Below are positions 44,115 to 52,434 of a DNA stretch of 64,000 bases, piece after piece (the first letter of the stretch is position 1; each line of letters opens with the position of its first letter). A model generated the notes under the pieces. It was given only the letters and a program-made list of their open reading frames with translations, searched no databases and was not told the DNA's origin. Source of the stretch: Mesobacterium pallidum (GTDB lineage: Bacteria; Pseudomonadota; Alphaproteobacteria; Rhodobacterales; Rhodobacteraceae); contig NZ_JAIMID010000004.1 in NCBI RefSeq assembly GCF_019966535.1, forward strand, positions 1 to 64,000, written 5' to 3'. The translations under genes and the position numbers were made by a program.

Positions 44115-45026
44115 TCATTCGATGGGCGACAGCAGTTCGGGCGCGGTCACAAGGTGCCGGACGCCGTGCGAATGGTGTTCGTCGAACACGTTCCGCAGCG
44201 CGCCCCATTGGTGCAGCGAGTTGATGTCGAGCCGTTTGCATTGCGGCCGCACCGACCAGGTCACCAGCAGCGGAGAGCAGACGGAATCGGTGTAGCTGGT
44301 GCCCGTGGTGGACCCGGCAAAGACGACGGGATTGCCGGTGCCCGAAGGCAGGCTGCGCGGCTGGGCGCGGCCGCGGACCTGGGTATTGGCATAGATGTAG
44401 TCGAGGAAATTGGCCGCCGAGGGGTCGTTGACCAGCAGGAAGACCTGCGCCTCGACCCGCAGGATCGGGTTGGCGCAGCCGTCCGAGAGGCACGACCCGA
44501 GCCCCGGCCCAGGCTGCACGTTGCACGAGGTGAAAACCCAGTGCACCTCGATCGAATCGCCGGGGCGCACCGCCTCGAAATGCGGATCGGCGGCGGGGCG
44601 CAGGTCGTCGGGTGTCAGCGATGCAGTGTCGTTGCAGGCATAGCCGCCGTGCTCGCCCGGGCCCATGAAGACCTGGAAGCCGGGGCCCTTGTGCTCGGCA
44701 TAGGTATGCGTGTGGATGTTGCACAGCGTCATGTCCGACGACGGCGGGGCGGGCGCCCATGCGGTGCGGTTCATGCCCCGCCGGGCGGTGATGTCGCGCG
44801 GGGTCTGGGGGCCGTAGCCCACGCACAGCCCCTTGGGCGCCGCGTCTTCCGTCGCGGCTTGGTCGTCGGACGCCCCGTGATCGGACGCCGCGACGCCGTG
44901 GTCCGGGGCAGCGGCGCCATGCCCGCCGCTTTCCGCAAGGGCCGTTCCGGCGGTGAGGGCCAGAAGGGCCGCAAGGGCCGTGTGCCCCAACCCGGCCCGA
45001 AGGCCCGACTTGATGCCGTTTCGCAT
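44115..45026 (-). CDS. Delta-class carbonic anhydrase, periplasmic
   Basis: This encodes 303 residues with a Sec signal peptide (cleavage near ALAES, residue 32). A His/Asp/Ala-rich linker (about 33-65, with DHG repeats) precedes the catalytic domain. Candidate zinc ligands are in LCNIHTHTYAEHKGPGF (His105, His107, His112) and VHWVFTSCNV (His162). Paired cysteines (GLC, LCN, ACN, SCN, GSC, DGC, PQC) suggest disulfides. The domain matches my memory of bacterial delta-class carbonic anhydrases related to the diatom TWCA1 enzyme. It would interconvert CO2 and bicarbonate outside the inner membrane. It diverges from the MttB gene. Confidence 0.82.
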   Translation of the reverse strand: MRNGIKSGLRAGLGHTALAALLALTAGTALAESGGHGAAAPDHGVAASDHGASDDQAATEDAAPKGLCVGYGPQTPRDITARRGMNRTAWAPAPPSSDMTLCNIHTHTYAEHKGPGFQVFMGPGEHGGYACNDTASLTPDDLRPAADPHFEAVRPGDSIEVHWVFTSCNVQPGPGLGSCLSDGCANPILRVEAQVFLLVNDPSAANFLDYIYANTQVRGRAQPRSLPSGTGNPVVFAGSTTGTSYTDSVCSPLLVTWSVRPQCKRLDINSLHQWGALRNVFDEHHSHGVRHLVTAPELLSPIE

Positions 45027-45221
45027 GGTGATGCTGTCCCGTACCCAACCCGAACGGCCGCAGAATGGCCGCCAATTGCTAAGGTCCCGTTAGTCGGGGG
45101 CGGGCAATATGTCGCTTTCGCGTCTCAAATGGCGCAAACCCGCCGTGCCCGTTCCGGCAAAGCGGGGTAGGCAAGGGGCAAAGTTGCGGGGCGACTCGCG
45201 CAGACCCGAGGGAAGAGAACC

Positions 45222-46760
45222 ATGAACGAGACACGGCGCAAGGCACGGGGCGGAGGCGGCGCGGCGCGCCGGGCAGAGCGCGGGGCGATCTCGTTCGACA
45301 CCGCCAAGGTCATCGACCGCAACATCCCCAACCTCGACCTGCTCTCGGACGAGGCGCTCGACATCATCGAGCAGAATGCCGACACCGTCCTGGAAGAGAT
45401 CGGCGTCAACTTCGTCAACAACCCCGGGGCGCTGAAGCTCTGGCAGGAGGCCGGCGCCGATGTGCGCGGTGAGCGGGTGCACATCCCCCGCGGCCTTGCG
45501 CGCGAGCTCTGCAAGACCGCGCCGTCGACCTTCGTCCAGCACGCGCGCAACCCCGAGCGCAACGTCGAGATCGGCGGGCGCAAGCTGGTGCTGGCCCCGG
45601 TCTACGGCCCGCCCTTCGTACATGACCGCATCGGCGGGCGCCGCTACGCCACCATGGCCGATTTCGAGAAGTTCGTGAAACTGGGCTACATGTCCAAGTG
45701 GCTGCACCATTCGGGCGGCACGGTCTGCGAACCGACGGACATCCCCGTGAACAAGCGTCATTTCGACATGCTGTTCGCCCACATGACCCTGTCGGACAAG
45801 CCCTTCATGGGGTCCGTGACCGAACCCAGCCGGGCCCAGGACAGCGTCGACATGTGCTCCATCCTCTTCGGCGAAGAGTTCGTGCAGCAGAACACGGTGA
45901 TGACCTCGCTCATCAACATCAACTCGCCGCTGACCTTCGACGACGTCATGATGGGCGCGCTCGAGGTCTTCGCGCGCAACAACCAGGCGTCCATCGTCTC
46001 TCCGTTCATCGTGGGCGGGGCCATGGCGCCGGTGAGCGTCGTCGGCACGCTGACCCAGGTGCTGGCCGAGGTCATGGCCGGCATCGCCTACAGCCAGTTG
46101 GTCCGCCCAGGCGCGCCGGTGATCTTCGGCGCCTTCGTGACCTCGATCGACATGAATTCGGGCGCGCCCACCTTCGGCACGCCCGAGGCAAGCCAGATCA
46201 CCTACGGCGCCGGTCAGCTGGCGCGGCGCATGGGGCTGCCCTTCCGCTCGGCGGGCTCGTTCAACGGCTCCAAGCTGCCCGATGCGCAGGCGGCCTACGA
46301 GACTGCGAACTCGCTCAACATGGGCCTCTTGTCGGGCGTGAACTTCATGTTGCACGCCTGCGGCTGGCTCGAGGGCGGGCTGGTCTCGAGCTTCGAGAAA
46401 TTCGTGATGGATGCGGACCAGCTGGGCACGCTGCACCACATGGCGCGGGGCGTGGCCTTCGACGAAAACGCCCAGGCGATGGACGCGATCCGCGAGGTCG
46501 GCCCGGGCGGTCACTACCTTGGCTGCGCCCATACGCAGGCGAATTTCAAATCCGCCTTCTGGAAATCCGACCTGCTGGACTACAAGCCCTACGAGACCTG
46601 GTCCGAGGAAGGCGCGCGCGACACCGTCGCCCTGGCCGCAGCCCGGGTCGACAAGCTGCTTGCCGAGTACCGCGAGCCGCCGATGGACCCGGCCGTGCGC
46701 GAGGCGCTGGTCGACTACATGGCGCGCCGCAAGGCCGAGATGCCCGACAGCTTCATGTGA
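45222..46760 (+). CDS. MttB-family methyltransferase without pyrrolysine
   Basis: This encodes 512 residues of the trimethylamine methyltransferase family, reading through with no in-frame TAG, so it is a non-pyrrolysine member. Such proteins demethylate quaternary amines (glycine betaine, proline betaine, carnitine or gamma-butyrobetaine) by passing a methyl group to a corrinoid protein. Family segments include GGTVCEPTDIPVNKRHFD, GTPEASQITYGAGQLARRMG and ADQLGTLHHMARGV. The N-terminus is basic. No corrinoid protein or reductive activase lies beside it, so its partners are elsewhere. The start follows GGGAAGAG. Its stop abuts the stop of the convergent DUF6477 gene. Confidence 0.88.
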   Translation: MNETRRKARGGGGAARRAERGAISFDTAKVIDRNIPNLDLLSDEALDIIEQNADTVLEEIGVNFVNNPGALKLWQEAGADVRGERVHIPRGLARELCKTAPSTFVQHARNPERNVEIGGRKLVLAPVYGPPFVHDRIGGRRYATMADFEKFVKLGYMSKWLHHSGGTVCEPTDIPVNKRHFDMLFAHMTLSDKPFMGSVTEPSRAQDSVDMCSILFGEEFVQQNTVMTSLININSPLTFDDVMMGALEVFARNNQASIVSPFIVGGAMAPVSVVGTLTQVLAEVMAGIAYSQLVRPGAPVIFGAFVTSIDMNSGAPTFGTPEASQITYGAGQLARRMGLPFRSAGSFNGSKLPDAQAAYETANSLNMGLLSGVNFMLHACGWLEGGLVSSFEKFVMDADQLGTLHHMARGVAFDENAQAMDAIREVGPGGHYLGCAHTQANFKSAFWKSDLLDYKPYETWSEEGARDTVALAAARVDKLLAEYREPPMDPAVREALVDYMARRKAEMPDSFM

Positions 46761-47090
46761 TCAGGCCCCGGGGGCGGCAAGGGAATCGCCCCCGGCCCGG
46801 GCCTCGGCCTGCGCCTGGCGCAACAACCGGGCCTCGCCCATCATCGCGATCAGCAGGTCCACGTGGGTGGACAGCGCGTAGCCGGCATCGCCCGCTGCGC
46901 GTTTCGCGTTCTGGTCCGCCTCGAGCTCCATCAACCTGAGCAGTGCCGCGCCGTGCCGCGGCAGCACCCCGTAGCCCAGGTGGCGCGGCAGATGTGCCTT
47001 GCGGTTGTAGTCGTCCTGCCCGTGACGGGCGGCGCGGATCAGCAGGCCGGGGCGGCGCAGGCTGGCAAGCAGGCTCAGGACATCTTGCAT
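46761..47090 (-). CDS. DUF6477 family protein
   Basis: This encodes 109 residues starting MQDVLSLLASLRRPGLLIRA and continuing with a conserved basic helix (ARHGQDDYNRKAHLPRHLG) and a helical C-terminus. It matches my memory of DUF6477, a Rhodobacteraceae family of unknown function. The start is ATG at 47090, preceded by GAGAGATCC; longer frames cross the A/T-rich promoter region. It is divergent from the DUF6456 regulator with a CtrA-type box between them, so the two are probably co-regulated. Confidence 0.8.
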   Translation of the reverse strand: MQDVLSLLASLRRPGLLIRAARHGQDDYNRKAHLPRHLGYGVLPRHGAALLRLMELEADQNAKRAAGDAGYALSTHVDLLIAMMGEARLLRQAQAEARAGGDSLAAPGA

Positions 47091-47221
47091 CGGATCTCTC
47101 CTCTTCGATTCTGTGGGTAAGATGACTCCTTTTTTCGGGTGTTGCGCCGTTATAGATACCGCCCCGCGTGTAAACTTTTTGGTTATCCTTTTGGTGGAAA
47201 GCTCTAATTTTATCTGCTCCG

Positions 47222-47236
47222 TTAATGTTGAATTAA
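47222..47236. promoter_or_regulatory. Perfect CtrA box between DUF6477 and DUF6456 genes
   Basis: TTAATGTTGAATTAA is an exact match to TTAA-N7-TTAA. It lies in a strikingly A/T-rich 231-bp divergent region, 85 bp before the DUF6456 start and 131 bp before the DUF6477 start. Confidence 0.65.
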
Positions 47237-47321
47237 CCAGTGCAAGCAATGGTTGTGTTGATAACTCGGTCCTGTTTGCTGTGGGGGCAGCGAATGGGCC
47301 CGGGGGAAGGGAAGCGCGACA

Positions 47322-48380
47322 ATGACTGGAAATGGGCGCGACAACATGGATTACTGGCCAAGCTGGCTGCCCGAGGCCGTGCGCAACTACCTTGCGCATA
47401 CAACTTCCGGGATCCCGATACGGGAACTGGCGCGACGGGCGGGCAACCATGCCTCGACCGTGATGCGGCAGGTGCGACGCACCGAGAGCCGGCGGGACGA
47501 CCCGCTGGTCGATGCCGGTCTGCGGCGGCTGAGCGAGGGAGACGGCCCGCCGCTGACCGCCGCCGCGATCGAAGCCGAGGCGCGGCGCGTGTTGCGCCGG
47601 CTGGATCATCCCGGCGCGGTGCTGGCCGTCTCGCCCGACCACGAAAAGGCCGTGGTGGTCCACGAGGTCGAGGGCGACGCGGGCCATCCGCGGCTGATCG
47701 TCGAGGCGGCGAGCGCCCAGGCGCTGGCGCTGATGGAGTGGATTGCCTGCCGCAAGGCGGGGCGGGTATCACGCTATGGACTGACCGCCGCGGGGCGGGC
47801 CGAGTTGCAGCGCCTCATGGGCGCGCCCGGGGGCGTGCCGGGCCTGGCCGAGGGCGCCGCGCGGTTCGATTTCTCCGGACGCCATGGTACGGACGGGGAC
47901 GAAGATGACCTGATCCCCCGCCGCACCCGCTATGCCCCGGCCGAGCCGCCGATCAAGGGGCTGGCGCGGCGCCGGGACCAGGATGGAAAACCGTTCCTCT
48001 CCAAGGACCTGGTCGCTGCCGGTGAACGCCTGCGCGAGGATTTCGAGCTGGCGCGGATGGCCGACGCGGCCCCCGGCCGGGGGTGGGAGCTGTACTTTTC
48101 GCTCATCATCAACGGCGACGAGGTCGAGCAGATGCCGGGTGACACCCGCTCCGGCCCCGCCGCCGCGCGTTACCGGGTCGAACTGGCGCTGCGCGAACTT
48201 GGGCCGGGCCTTGGCTGCGTGCTTCTGCGCTGTTGCTGCCTGATGGAGGGGCTCTCGACCGCCGAAAGGAACCTCGGCTGGGCCTCGCGCTCGGGCAAGG
48301 TGGTGCTGCGCATCGCCTTGCAGCGCCTCAAACGCCATTACGAGACGACGGCAGCACATATCCCGGTGCTGATCGGCTAG
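47322..48380 (+). CDS. Helix-turn-helix protein with DUF6456 domain
   Basis: This encodes 352 residues. The N-terminal helix-turn-helix is around YLAHTTSGIPIRELARRAG and then HASTVMRQVRR. The central domain contains HPRLIVEAASAQALALMEW with RVSRYGLTAAGRAEL, a second winged-helix-like unit. The C-terminal domain from DQDGKPFLSKDLVAAGERLREDF to LQRLKRHYE is DUF6456, as I recall it from Rhodobacteraceae and Caulobacterales. It is probably a DNA-binding regulator; targets are unknown. The start at 47322 follows GGGAAGGGAAG; ATG at 47346 is an alternative. Confidence 0.8.
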   Translation: MTGNGRDNMDYWPSWLPEAVRNYLAHTTSGIPIRELARRAGNHASTVMRQVRRTESRRDDPLVDAGLRRLSEGDGPPLTAAAIEAEARRVLRRLDHPGAVLAVSPDHEKAVVVHEVEGDAGHPRLIVEAASAQALALMEWIACRKAGRVSRYGLTAAGRAELQRLMGAPGGVPGLAEGAARFDFSGRHGTDGDEDDLIPRRTRYAPAEPPIKGLARRRDQDGKPFLSKDLVAAGERLREDFELARMADAAPGRGWELYFSLIINGDEVEQMPGDTRSGPAAARYRVELALRELGPGLGCVLLRCCCLMEGLSTAERNLGWASRSGKVVLRIALQRLKRHYETTAAHIPVLIG

Positions 48381-48386
48381 GACCAA

Positions 48387-48421
48387 CGGCCGCCCCAGCT
48401 ACGCAAAGGGGAGGGCGGCCG
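48387..48421 (+). terminator. Hairpin after the DUF6456 gene
   Basis: The stem GGCCGCCC with GGGCGGCC lies six bases after the stop, with no T-run. A second G+C hairpin (GGACCCGGGG with CCCCGGGTCC) follows at about 48483-48511 in the same 197-bp gap. Confidence 0.45.
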
Positions 48422-48577
48422 GGCGGCAGGTCGGGGACCGTGCCGTCAAGGCGCAACGGGCTCGGGCGGCCCGGTGCCTCGGCGGACCCGGGGACCGGAC
48501 CCCCCGGGTCCGTTTCGCGGCCGAGGTTGTTATAACGTAAACCTTGCGCTTTGCCGAAGAACGCATAGGCTCGCCTT

Positions 48578-49528
48578 ATGAACGTGACCCTTCGCCAGCT
48601 CACCTATTTCAAGGCCCTCGCCGAACAGCGCAACTTTGGTCGCGCGGCCCAGACCTGCCACGTGTCGCAGCCGGCCCTGTCTGTCCAGATCCGCGATCTC
48701 GAGGCGAGCCTCGGCGCGCCCCTGGTCGAGCGGCAGGCGCGCGACGTGGTGCTGACCGGCTTCGGCCGCCAGGTGCTGGCCCATGCGCAGCGCATCCTGG
48801 CCGAGGTGGATGCGCTGGGGCAGGTGGCCCGGTGGCGCGACGGGCTCTCGGGGCACCTGGCGCTGGGGGTGATTCCCACCATCGCGCCCTATATCCTGCC
48901 CGACGCCCTGTCGGACCTGCGCGCCCGCGACATCTCGCTTGACGTGCAGGTGCGCGAGGGCAAGACTGAGCGCCTGCTGGACATGCTTCGGCGCGGAGAG
49001 CTGGACGTCGCCGTCATGGCTCTGCCCTGCGGCGATGACACGATGGTCGAGCTGCCGCTGTTCGAGGACCGCTTCCTGCTGGCCGGCACCGAGGCACGGA
49101 TCGAGGGGCTGCGCCGCGACACCTCGGCCCTGCGCCCGACCGAGCTGGGCAATGGCCAGCTTCTGCTGCTCGAGGACGGCCATTGCCTGACCGACCAGGC
49201 GCTCGAAGTCTGCGGGCGCAAGCGCGACCATGCCAAGATCAACATGGGCGCCACCTCGCTGGCCACCCTGTCGCGGCTGGTCGAGGCGGGGTTCGGCCTG
49301 ACCCTGATCCCGGAACTCGCCGCCGCATCGGAAGTGACGGGCGCCCCCGGGCTGCGCGTCTGCCGGTTCAGCGGTGAGCAGCCCAGCCGCCGCATCGGCC
49401 TTGTGCGCCGCGCGGGGTCCGCCCCCGGCGCCTGGCTGGACGAGCTGGCCGAGATTCTCACCCGCTCGGGCCGGCGCCGCATCGCCGAGGCCGAAGGCGT
49501 GCTGATGCGCGGCGGTGACGCGGGCTGA
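48578..49528 (+). CDS. oxyR: Hydrogen peroxide-sensing LysR regulator OxyR
   Basis: This encodes 316 residues. The LysR helix-turn-helix (NFGRAAQTCHVSQPALSVQIRDLE) is followed by the effector domain. The redox pair is GHCLTDQALEVCG, Cys203 and Cys212, with the spacing of E. coli Cys199/Cys208, so it is a peroxide sensor rather than a generic LysR protein. It activates catalase and related genes on oxidation. Its usual target katG is not adjacent here, and the downstream gene is ribB. Confidence 0.92.
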   Translation: MNVTLRQLTYFKALAEQRNFGRAAQTCHVSQPALSVQIRDLEASLGAPLVERQARDVVLTGFGRQVLAHAQRILAEVDALGQVARWRDGLSGHLALGVIPTIAPYILPDALSDLRARDISLDVQVREGKTERLLDMLRRGELDVAVMALPCGDDTMVELPLFEDRFLLAGTEARIEGLRRDTSALRPTELGNGQLLLLEDGHCLTDQALEVCGRKRDHAKINMGATSLATLSRLVEAGFGLTLIPELAAASEVTGAPGLRVCRFSGEQPSRRIGLVRRAGSAPGAWLDELAEILTRSGRRRIAEAEGVLMRGGDAG

Positions 49529-49597
49529 TCCCGCACGCTTTGACTGGTCAAGCGGGCGCACAGGCGTTATCTGGCAGGCAAGCAAACGAGGCCTGCC

Positions 49598-50716
49598 ATG
49601 ACTTATGAATCCCCCGGACCGGTCGAAGATTCCCTGCGCGACGCGATCTCGTCCATCGAGGAAATCATCGACGACGCGCGCAATGGGCGCATGTTCATCC
49701 TGGTCGATCACGAGGACCGCGAGAACGAGGGCGACCTGGTGATCCCGGCGCAGATGGCCACGCCCGACGCGATCAACTTCATGGCCACGCACGGCCGGGG
49801 CCTGATCTGCCTGTCACTGCCCGCCGCGCGGATCGAGCAGTTGGGCCTGCCACTCATGGCGACCAACAATTCCTCGCGCCACGAGACGGCCTTTACCGTG
49901 TCGATCGAGGCGCGCGAAGGGGTCTCGACCGGGATTTCGGCCCATGACCGCGCGCGCACCGTCGCGGTGGCCATCGATTCAGCGAAGGGCGCGCAGGACA
50001 TCGCGACCCCGGGCCACGTCTTTCCGCTGCGCGCCCGTGACGGCGGCGTGCTGGTCCGCGCGGGGCACACCGAGGCCGCCGTGGACGTGAGCCGGCTGGC
50101 CGGGCTGAACCCCTCGGGTGTGATCTGCGAGATCATGAACGAGGACGGCACCATGGCGCGCCTGCCCGAGCTGGTGGCCTTTGCGCAGAAGCACGGGCTC
50201 AAGATCGGCACGATTTCCGACCTGATCGCCTACCGCCGCCGCCACGACAACCTGGTCAAGGAAACCGCCGCGCGGTCGGTGCATTCCGAGTTCGGTGGCG
50301 ACTGGATGATGCGGATCTACACCGACGAGACCGAGCATGCCGAGCATATCGTGCTGTCCAAGGGCGACCTGAGCACGCCAGAGCCGGTCCTGGCGCGGAT
50401 GCATGCGCTGAACCCGCTCGAGGATGCGCTGGGCCTTGGCCCGTCGCGGGCGGATGAGCTGCGCGACGCGATGAAGATCATCGCCGAGGAAGGCCGCGGC
50501 GTCGTCGTCATGCTGCGCGACCCGCTCATGCGCCTGTCCGAGGGCAAGGCCTCGCCCGAGACGTTGCGGCAATATGGCCTTGGCGCGCAGATCCTCGCCG
50601 GGCTGGGCCTGCATGACCTGGTCCTGTTGACCGACAGCCCGCTGCCCAAGGTGGTCGGGCTTGACGCCTACGGGCTGTCCATCACCGGCACGCGCCGCAT
50701 CACGGAGGGCGCATGA
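49598..50716 (+). CDS. ribB: 3,4-dihydroxy-2-butanone 4-phosphate synthase (RibB) with degenerate RibA half
   Basis: This enzyme makes the four-carbon riboflavin precursor from ribulose 5-phosphate. It has 372 residues. The N-terminal RibB domain is intact: LVDHEDRENEGDLVIPAQ, THGRGLICL, TAFTVSIEA and GHTEAAVDVSRLAGL. The C-terminal 150 residues have the GTP cyclohydrolase II fold but lack the zinc cysteines. Where RibA has its Cys-containing motif, this reads RMHALNPLEDALGLG, so the half should not be a functional cyclohydrolase. The gene is immediately followed by ribH. Confidence 0.94.
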   Translation: MTYESPGPVEDSLRDAISSIEEIIDDARNGRMFILVDHEDRENEGDLVIPAQMATPDAINFMATHGRGLICLSLPAARIEQLGLPLMATNNSSRHETAFTVSIEAREGVSTGISAHDRARTVAVAIDSAKGAQDIATPGHVFPLRARDGGVLVRAGHTEAAVDVSRLAGLNPSGVICEIMNEDGTMARLPELVAFAQKHGLKIGTISDLIAYRRRHDNLVKETAARSVHSEFGGDWMMRIYTDETEHAEHIVLSKGDLSTPEPVLARMHALNPLEDALGLGPSRADELRDAMKIIAEEGRGVVVMLRDPLMRLSEGKASPETLRQYGLGAQILAGLGLHDLVLLTDSPLPKVVGLDAYGLSITGTRRITEGA

Positions 50717-51268
50717 ATGGCCGCCAATGAACAGCATTACGTGCTCGAACGCCCGAGCTTCGACAAGCCGGTCAAGCTGCTGATCGTCGTCGCGCCCTAC
50801 TACAAGGACATCGCCGACCAGCTGGTCGGCGGCGCCAAGGCCGAGATCGAGGCGGCGGGCGGGACCTGGGAGCTGGTCGAGGTGCCCGGCGCGCTCGAGG
50901 TGCCCACGGCCATCGGCATCGCCGAGCGGTTGAGCAATTTCGACGGCTACGTGGCGCTTGGCTGCGTGATCCGGGGCGAGACGACCCATTACGAAACGGT
51001 GTGTAACGACAGCTCGCGCGCCCTGCAGTTGCTGGGCCTGCAGGGGCTTTGCATCGGCAACGGCATCCTCACGGTCGAGACCCGCGGCCAGGCCGAAGTG
51101 CGCGCCGAAGCGGCCGGTCAGAACAAGGGCGGCGGCGCGGCCGCGGCGGCCTTGCATCTGATCGCGTTGGGCCGTAAGTGGGGCGCTTCCCGCAAGGGGG
51201 TGGGATTCCGCCCCGCATCCGACGAATACCAGGTGGCGGGCCTGGGCAAGGATTCCGCCTCTCGATGA
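50717..51268 (+). CDS. ribH: Lumazine synthase
   Basis: This enzyme condenses the RibB product with 5-amino-6-ribitylaminouracil to lumazine, the penultimate riboflavin step. It has 183 residues, longer than the typical 155 through extensions at both ends. Active-site motifs are VPGALEVPTAIG, GCVIRGETTHYE and GNGILTVET. The conserved Asn-Lys-Gly-Gly stretch AGQNKGGGAAAAAL is present. Its ATG directly follows the ribB stop, and its stop overlaps the nusB start (ATGA). Confidence 0.95.
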   Translation: MAANEQHYVLERPSFDKPVKLLIVVAPYYKDIADQLVGGAKAEIEAAGGTWELVEVPGALEVPTAIGIAERLSNFDGYVALGCVIRGETTHYETVCNDSSRALQLLGLQGLCIGNGILTVETRGQAEVRAEAAGQNKGGGAAAAALHLIALGRKWGASRKGVGFRPASDEYQVAGLGKDSASR

Positions 51269-51759
51269 CCACCGACGCCTCGACCCCCAAGACCGGCCCT
51301 TCGGGCAACCAGAAACGCAAGATGCGCTCGGCCAGCCGGCTTTACGCCGTGCAGGCGCTGTTCCAGATGGAGCATTCGGGCCAGACGACGCGGTCGGTGA
51401 TCAAGGAATTCCTCGATCACCGGTTCGGCGCGGTCTACGAGGGCGACGAGATGCAGGAGGGCGATCCCGAGCTCTTTGGCAAGATCATCGAGGACGCGGT
51501 GAACTACCAGGCCATGCTGGACCAGGCGACCGACCGGGCGCTGGTGGCCAAGTGGCCCATCGGCCGGATCGACCCGACCCTGCGCGCGCTCTTCCGCGCC
51601 GCCGGGGCCGAGATCGCCCATGGCGGCACCCCGCCCAAGGTGGCGATCACCGAATACGTGGACGTGGCGCGGGCCTTCTTCCCCGAGGGGAAAGAGACGA
51701 AATTCGTCAACGCCGTGCTCGACCACATGGCGCGCGAGCTGAAGCCCGAGGCGTTCTGA
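51265..51759 (+). CDS. nusB: Transcription antitermination factor NusB
   Basis: NusB binds boxA RNA with NusE in rRNA antitermination. It has 164 residues. The RNA-binding region RSASRLYAVQALFQME is at the N-terminus, after a short Thr/Lys-rich leader. The second conserved block is ITEYVDVARAFF followed by KFVNAVLDHMA. The start at 51265 overlaps ribH by four bases, the common ribH-nusB coupling. It is convergent with the following secreted-protein gene. Confidence 0.94.
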   Translation: MTTDASTPKTGPSGNQKRKMRSASRLYAVQALFQMEHSGQTTRSVIKEFLDHRFGAVYEGDEMQEGDPELFGKIIEDAVNYQAMLDQATDRALVAKWPIGRIDPTLRALFRAAGAEIAHGGTPPKVAITEYVDVARAFFPEGKETKFVNAVLDHMARELKPEAF

Positions 51760-51777
51760 GAGGGCTTTCGGACCCTC

Positions 51778-52272
51778 TCAGGGTCCGACGATGAACCCGA
51801 GCCGCGCCAGCGAGACCTGGCCGAAATTCTGCTGTTCAAAGATGCCGATGGCGGCCGATTTGCCCTTGAAGGTCAGCTCGGTCCATTGCTCCGTCATGCG
51901 CAGCGATGCCGGGCCGGGGCCCCGCTTGGGCGTGCCGGAAAAGCCCTGGCTCTGCAGCCATTGCGCATGGCCCGTCGCGGCCGAGGTCGACATCGACCGG
52001 ATCCCCGCCTCGCAGCCGGTCATCCGCCCGGCCGGGTTGGTCAGCACGATGGCCATGACCGTGTAATTGCTCGACTGGAAGAAGGCGCTGGTCGCCCGTT
52101 CGCCTGCCTTGGTGAACCCGAGGCCAAGGATCGCCTGCCGCGCCGCCCGCGCATCGGGGTAGGCCGCCAGGCATGCGCCAAGCGCTGCCCGCAGCCTGTC
52201 GTCGCGTGGCCCGGCCTGCACGGGCAGGGACAGCAGGCAGAGGGCAAGTAGAAAAACGAGTTTCCGCACCAT
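51778..52272 (-). CDS. Secreted protein of unknown function
   Basis: This encodes 164 residues. The signal peptide is MVRKLVFLLALCLLSLPVQA, with cleavage before GPRDD. The mature protein has a helical start (LGACLAAYPDARAARQAILGLGF) and a beta-rich remainder, with cysteines at GACLA and TGCEAG that could pair. I do not recognise the family. The start is ATG at 52272. It is convergent with nusB. Confidence 0.75.
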   Translation of the reverse strand: MVRKLVFLLALCLLSLPVQAGPRDDRLRAALGACLAAYPDARAARQAILGLGFTKAGERATSAFFQSSNYTVMAIVLTNPAGRMTGCEAGIRSMSTSAATGHAQWLQSQGFSGTPKRGPGPASLRMTEQWTELTFKGKSAAIGIFEQQNFGQVSLARLGFIVGP

Positions 52273-52434
52273 GAGACGATCCCTGAAACCAAAGCGCCGA
52301 CGGTAGCGAGGCGCCGGGAGCGGGTCAATCGCAGCGGTGGCGCGGGGGGACTCGTGAAAAGTTGAAACGGCTTCGGCGGGGGCATATGTCAGGAGAACCA
52401 GCGGCATGCCCGCCGCGTGAAAGGCGATGTGACA

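Noticed and set aside
40100..44224. Very long plus-strand open frame (over 1300 codons) across the acyltransferase and guaA genes
   Set aside because: It is antisense to well-supported genes. High G+C third positions remove stop codons from the opposite strand, and the translation has no recognisable domain.
45079..45093. CTAAGGTCCCGTTAG as a CtrA site between the carbonic anhydrase and MttB genes
   Set aside because: Both half-sites deviate from TTAA, so the match is too weak to list.
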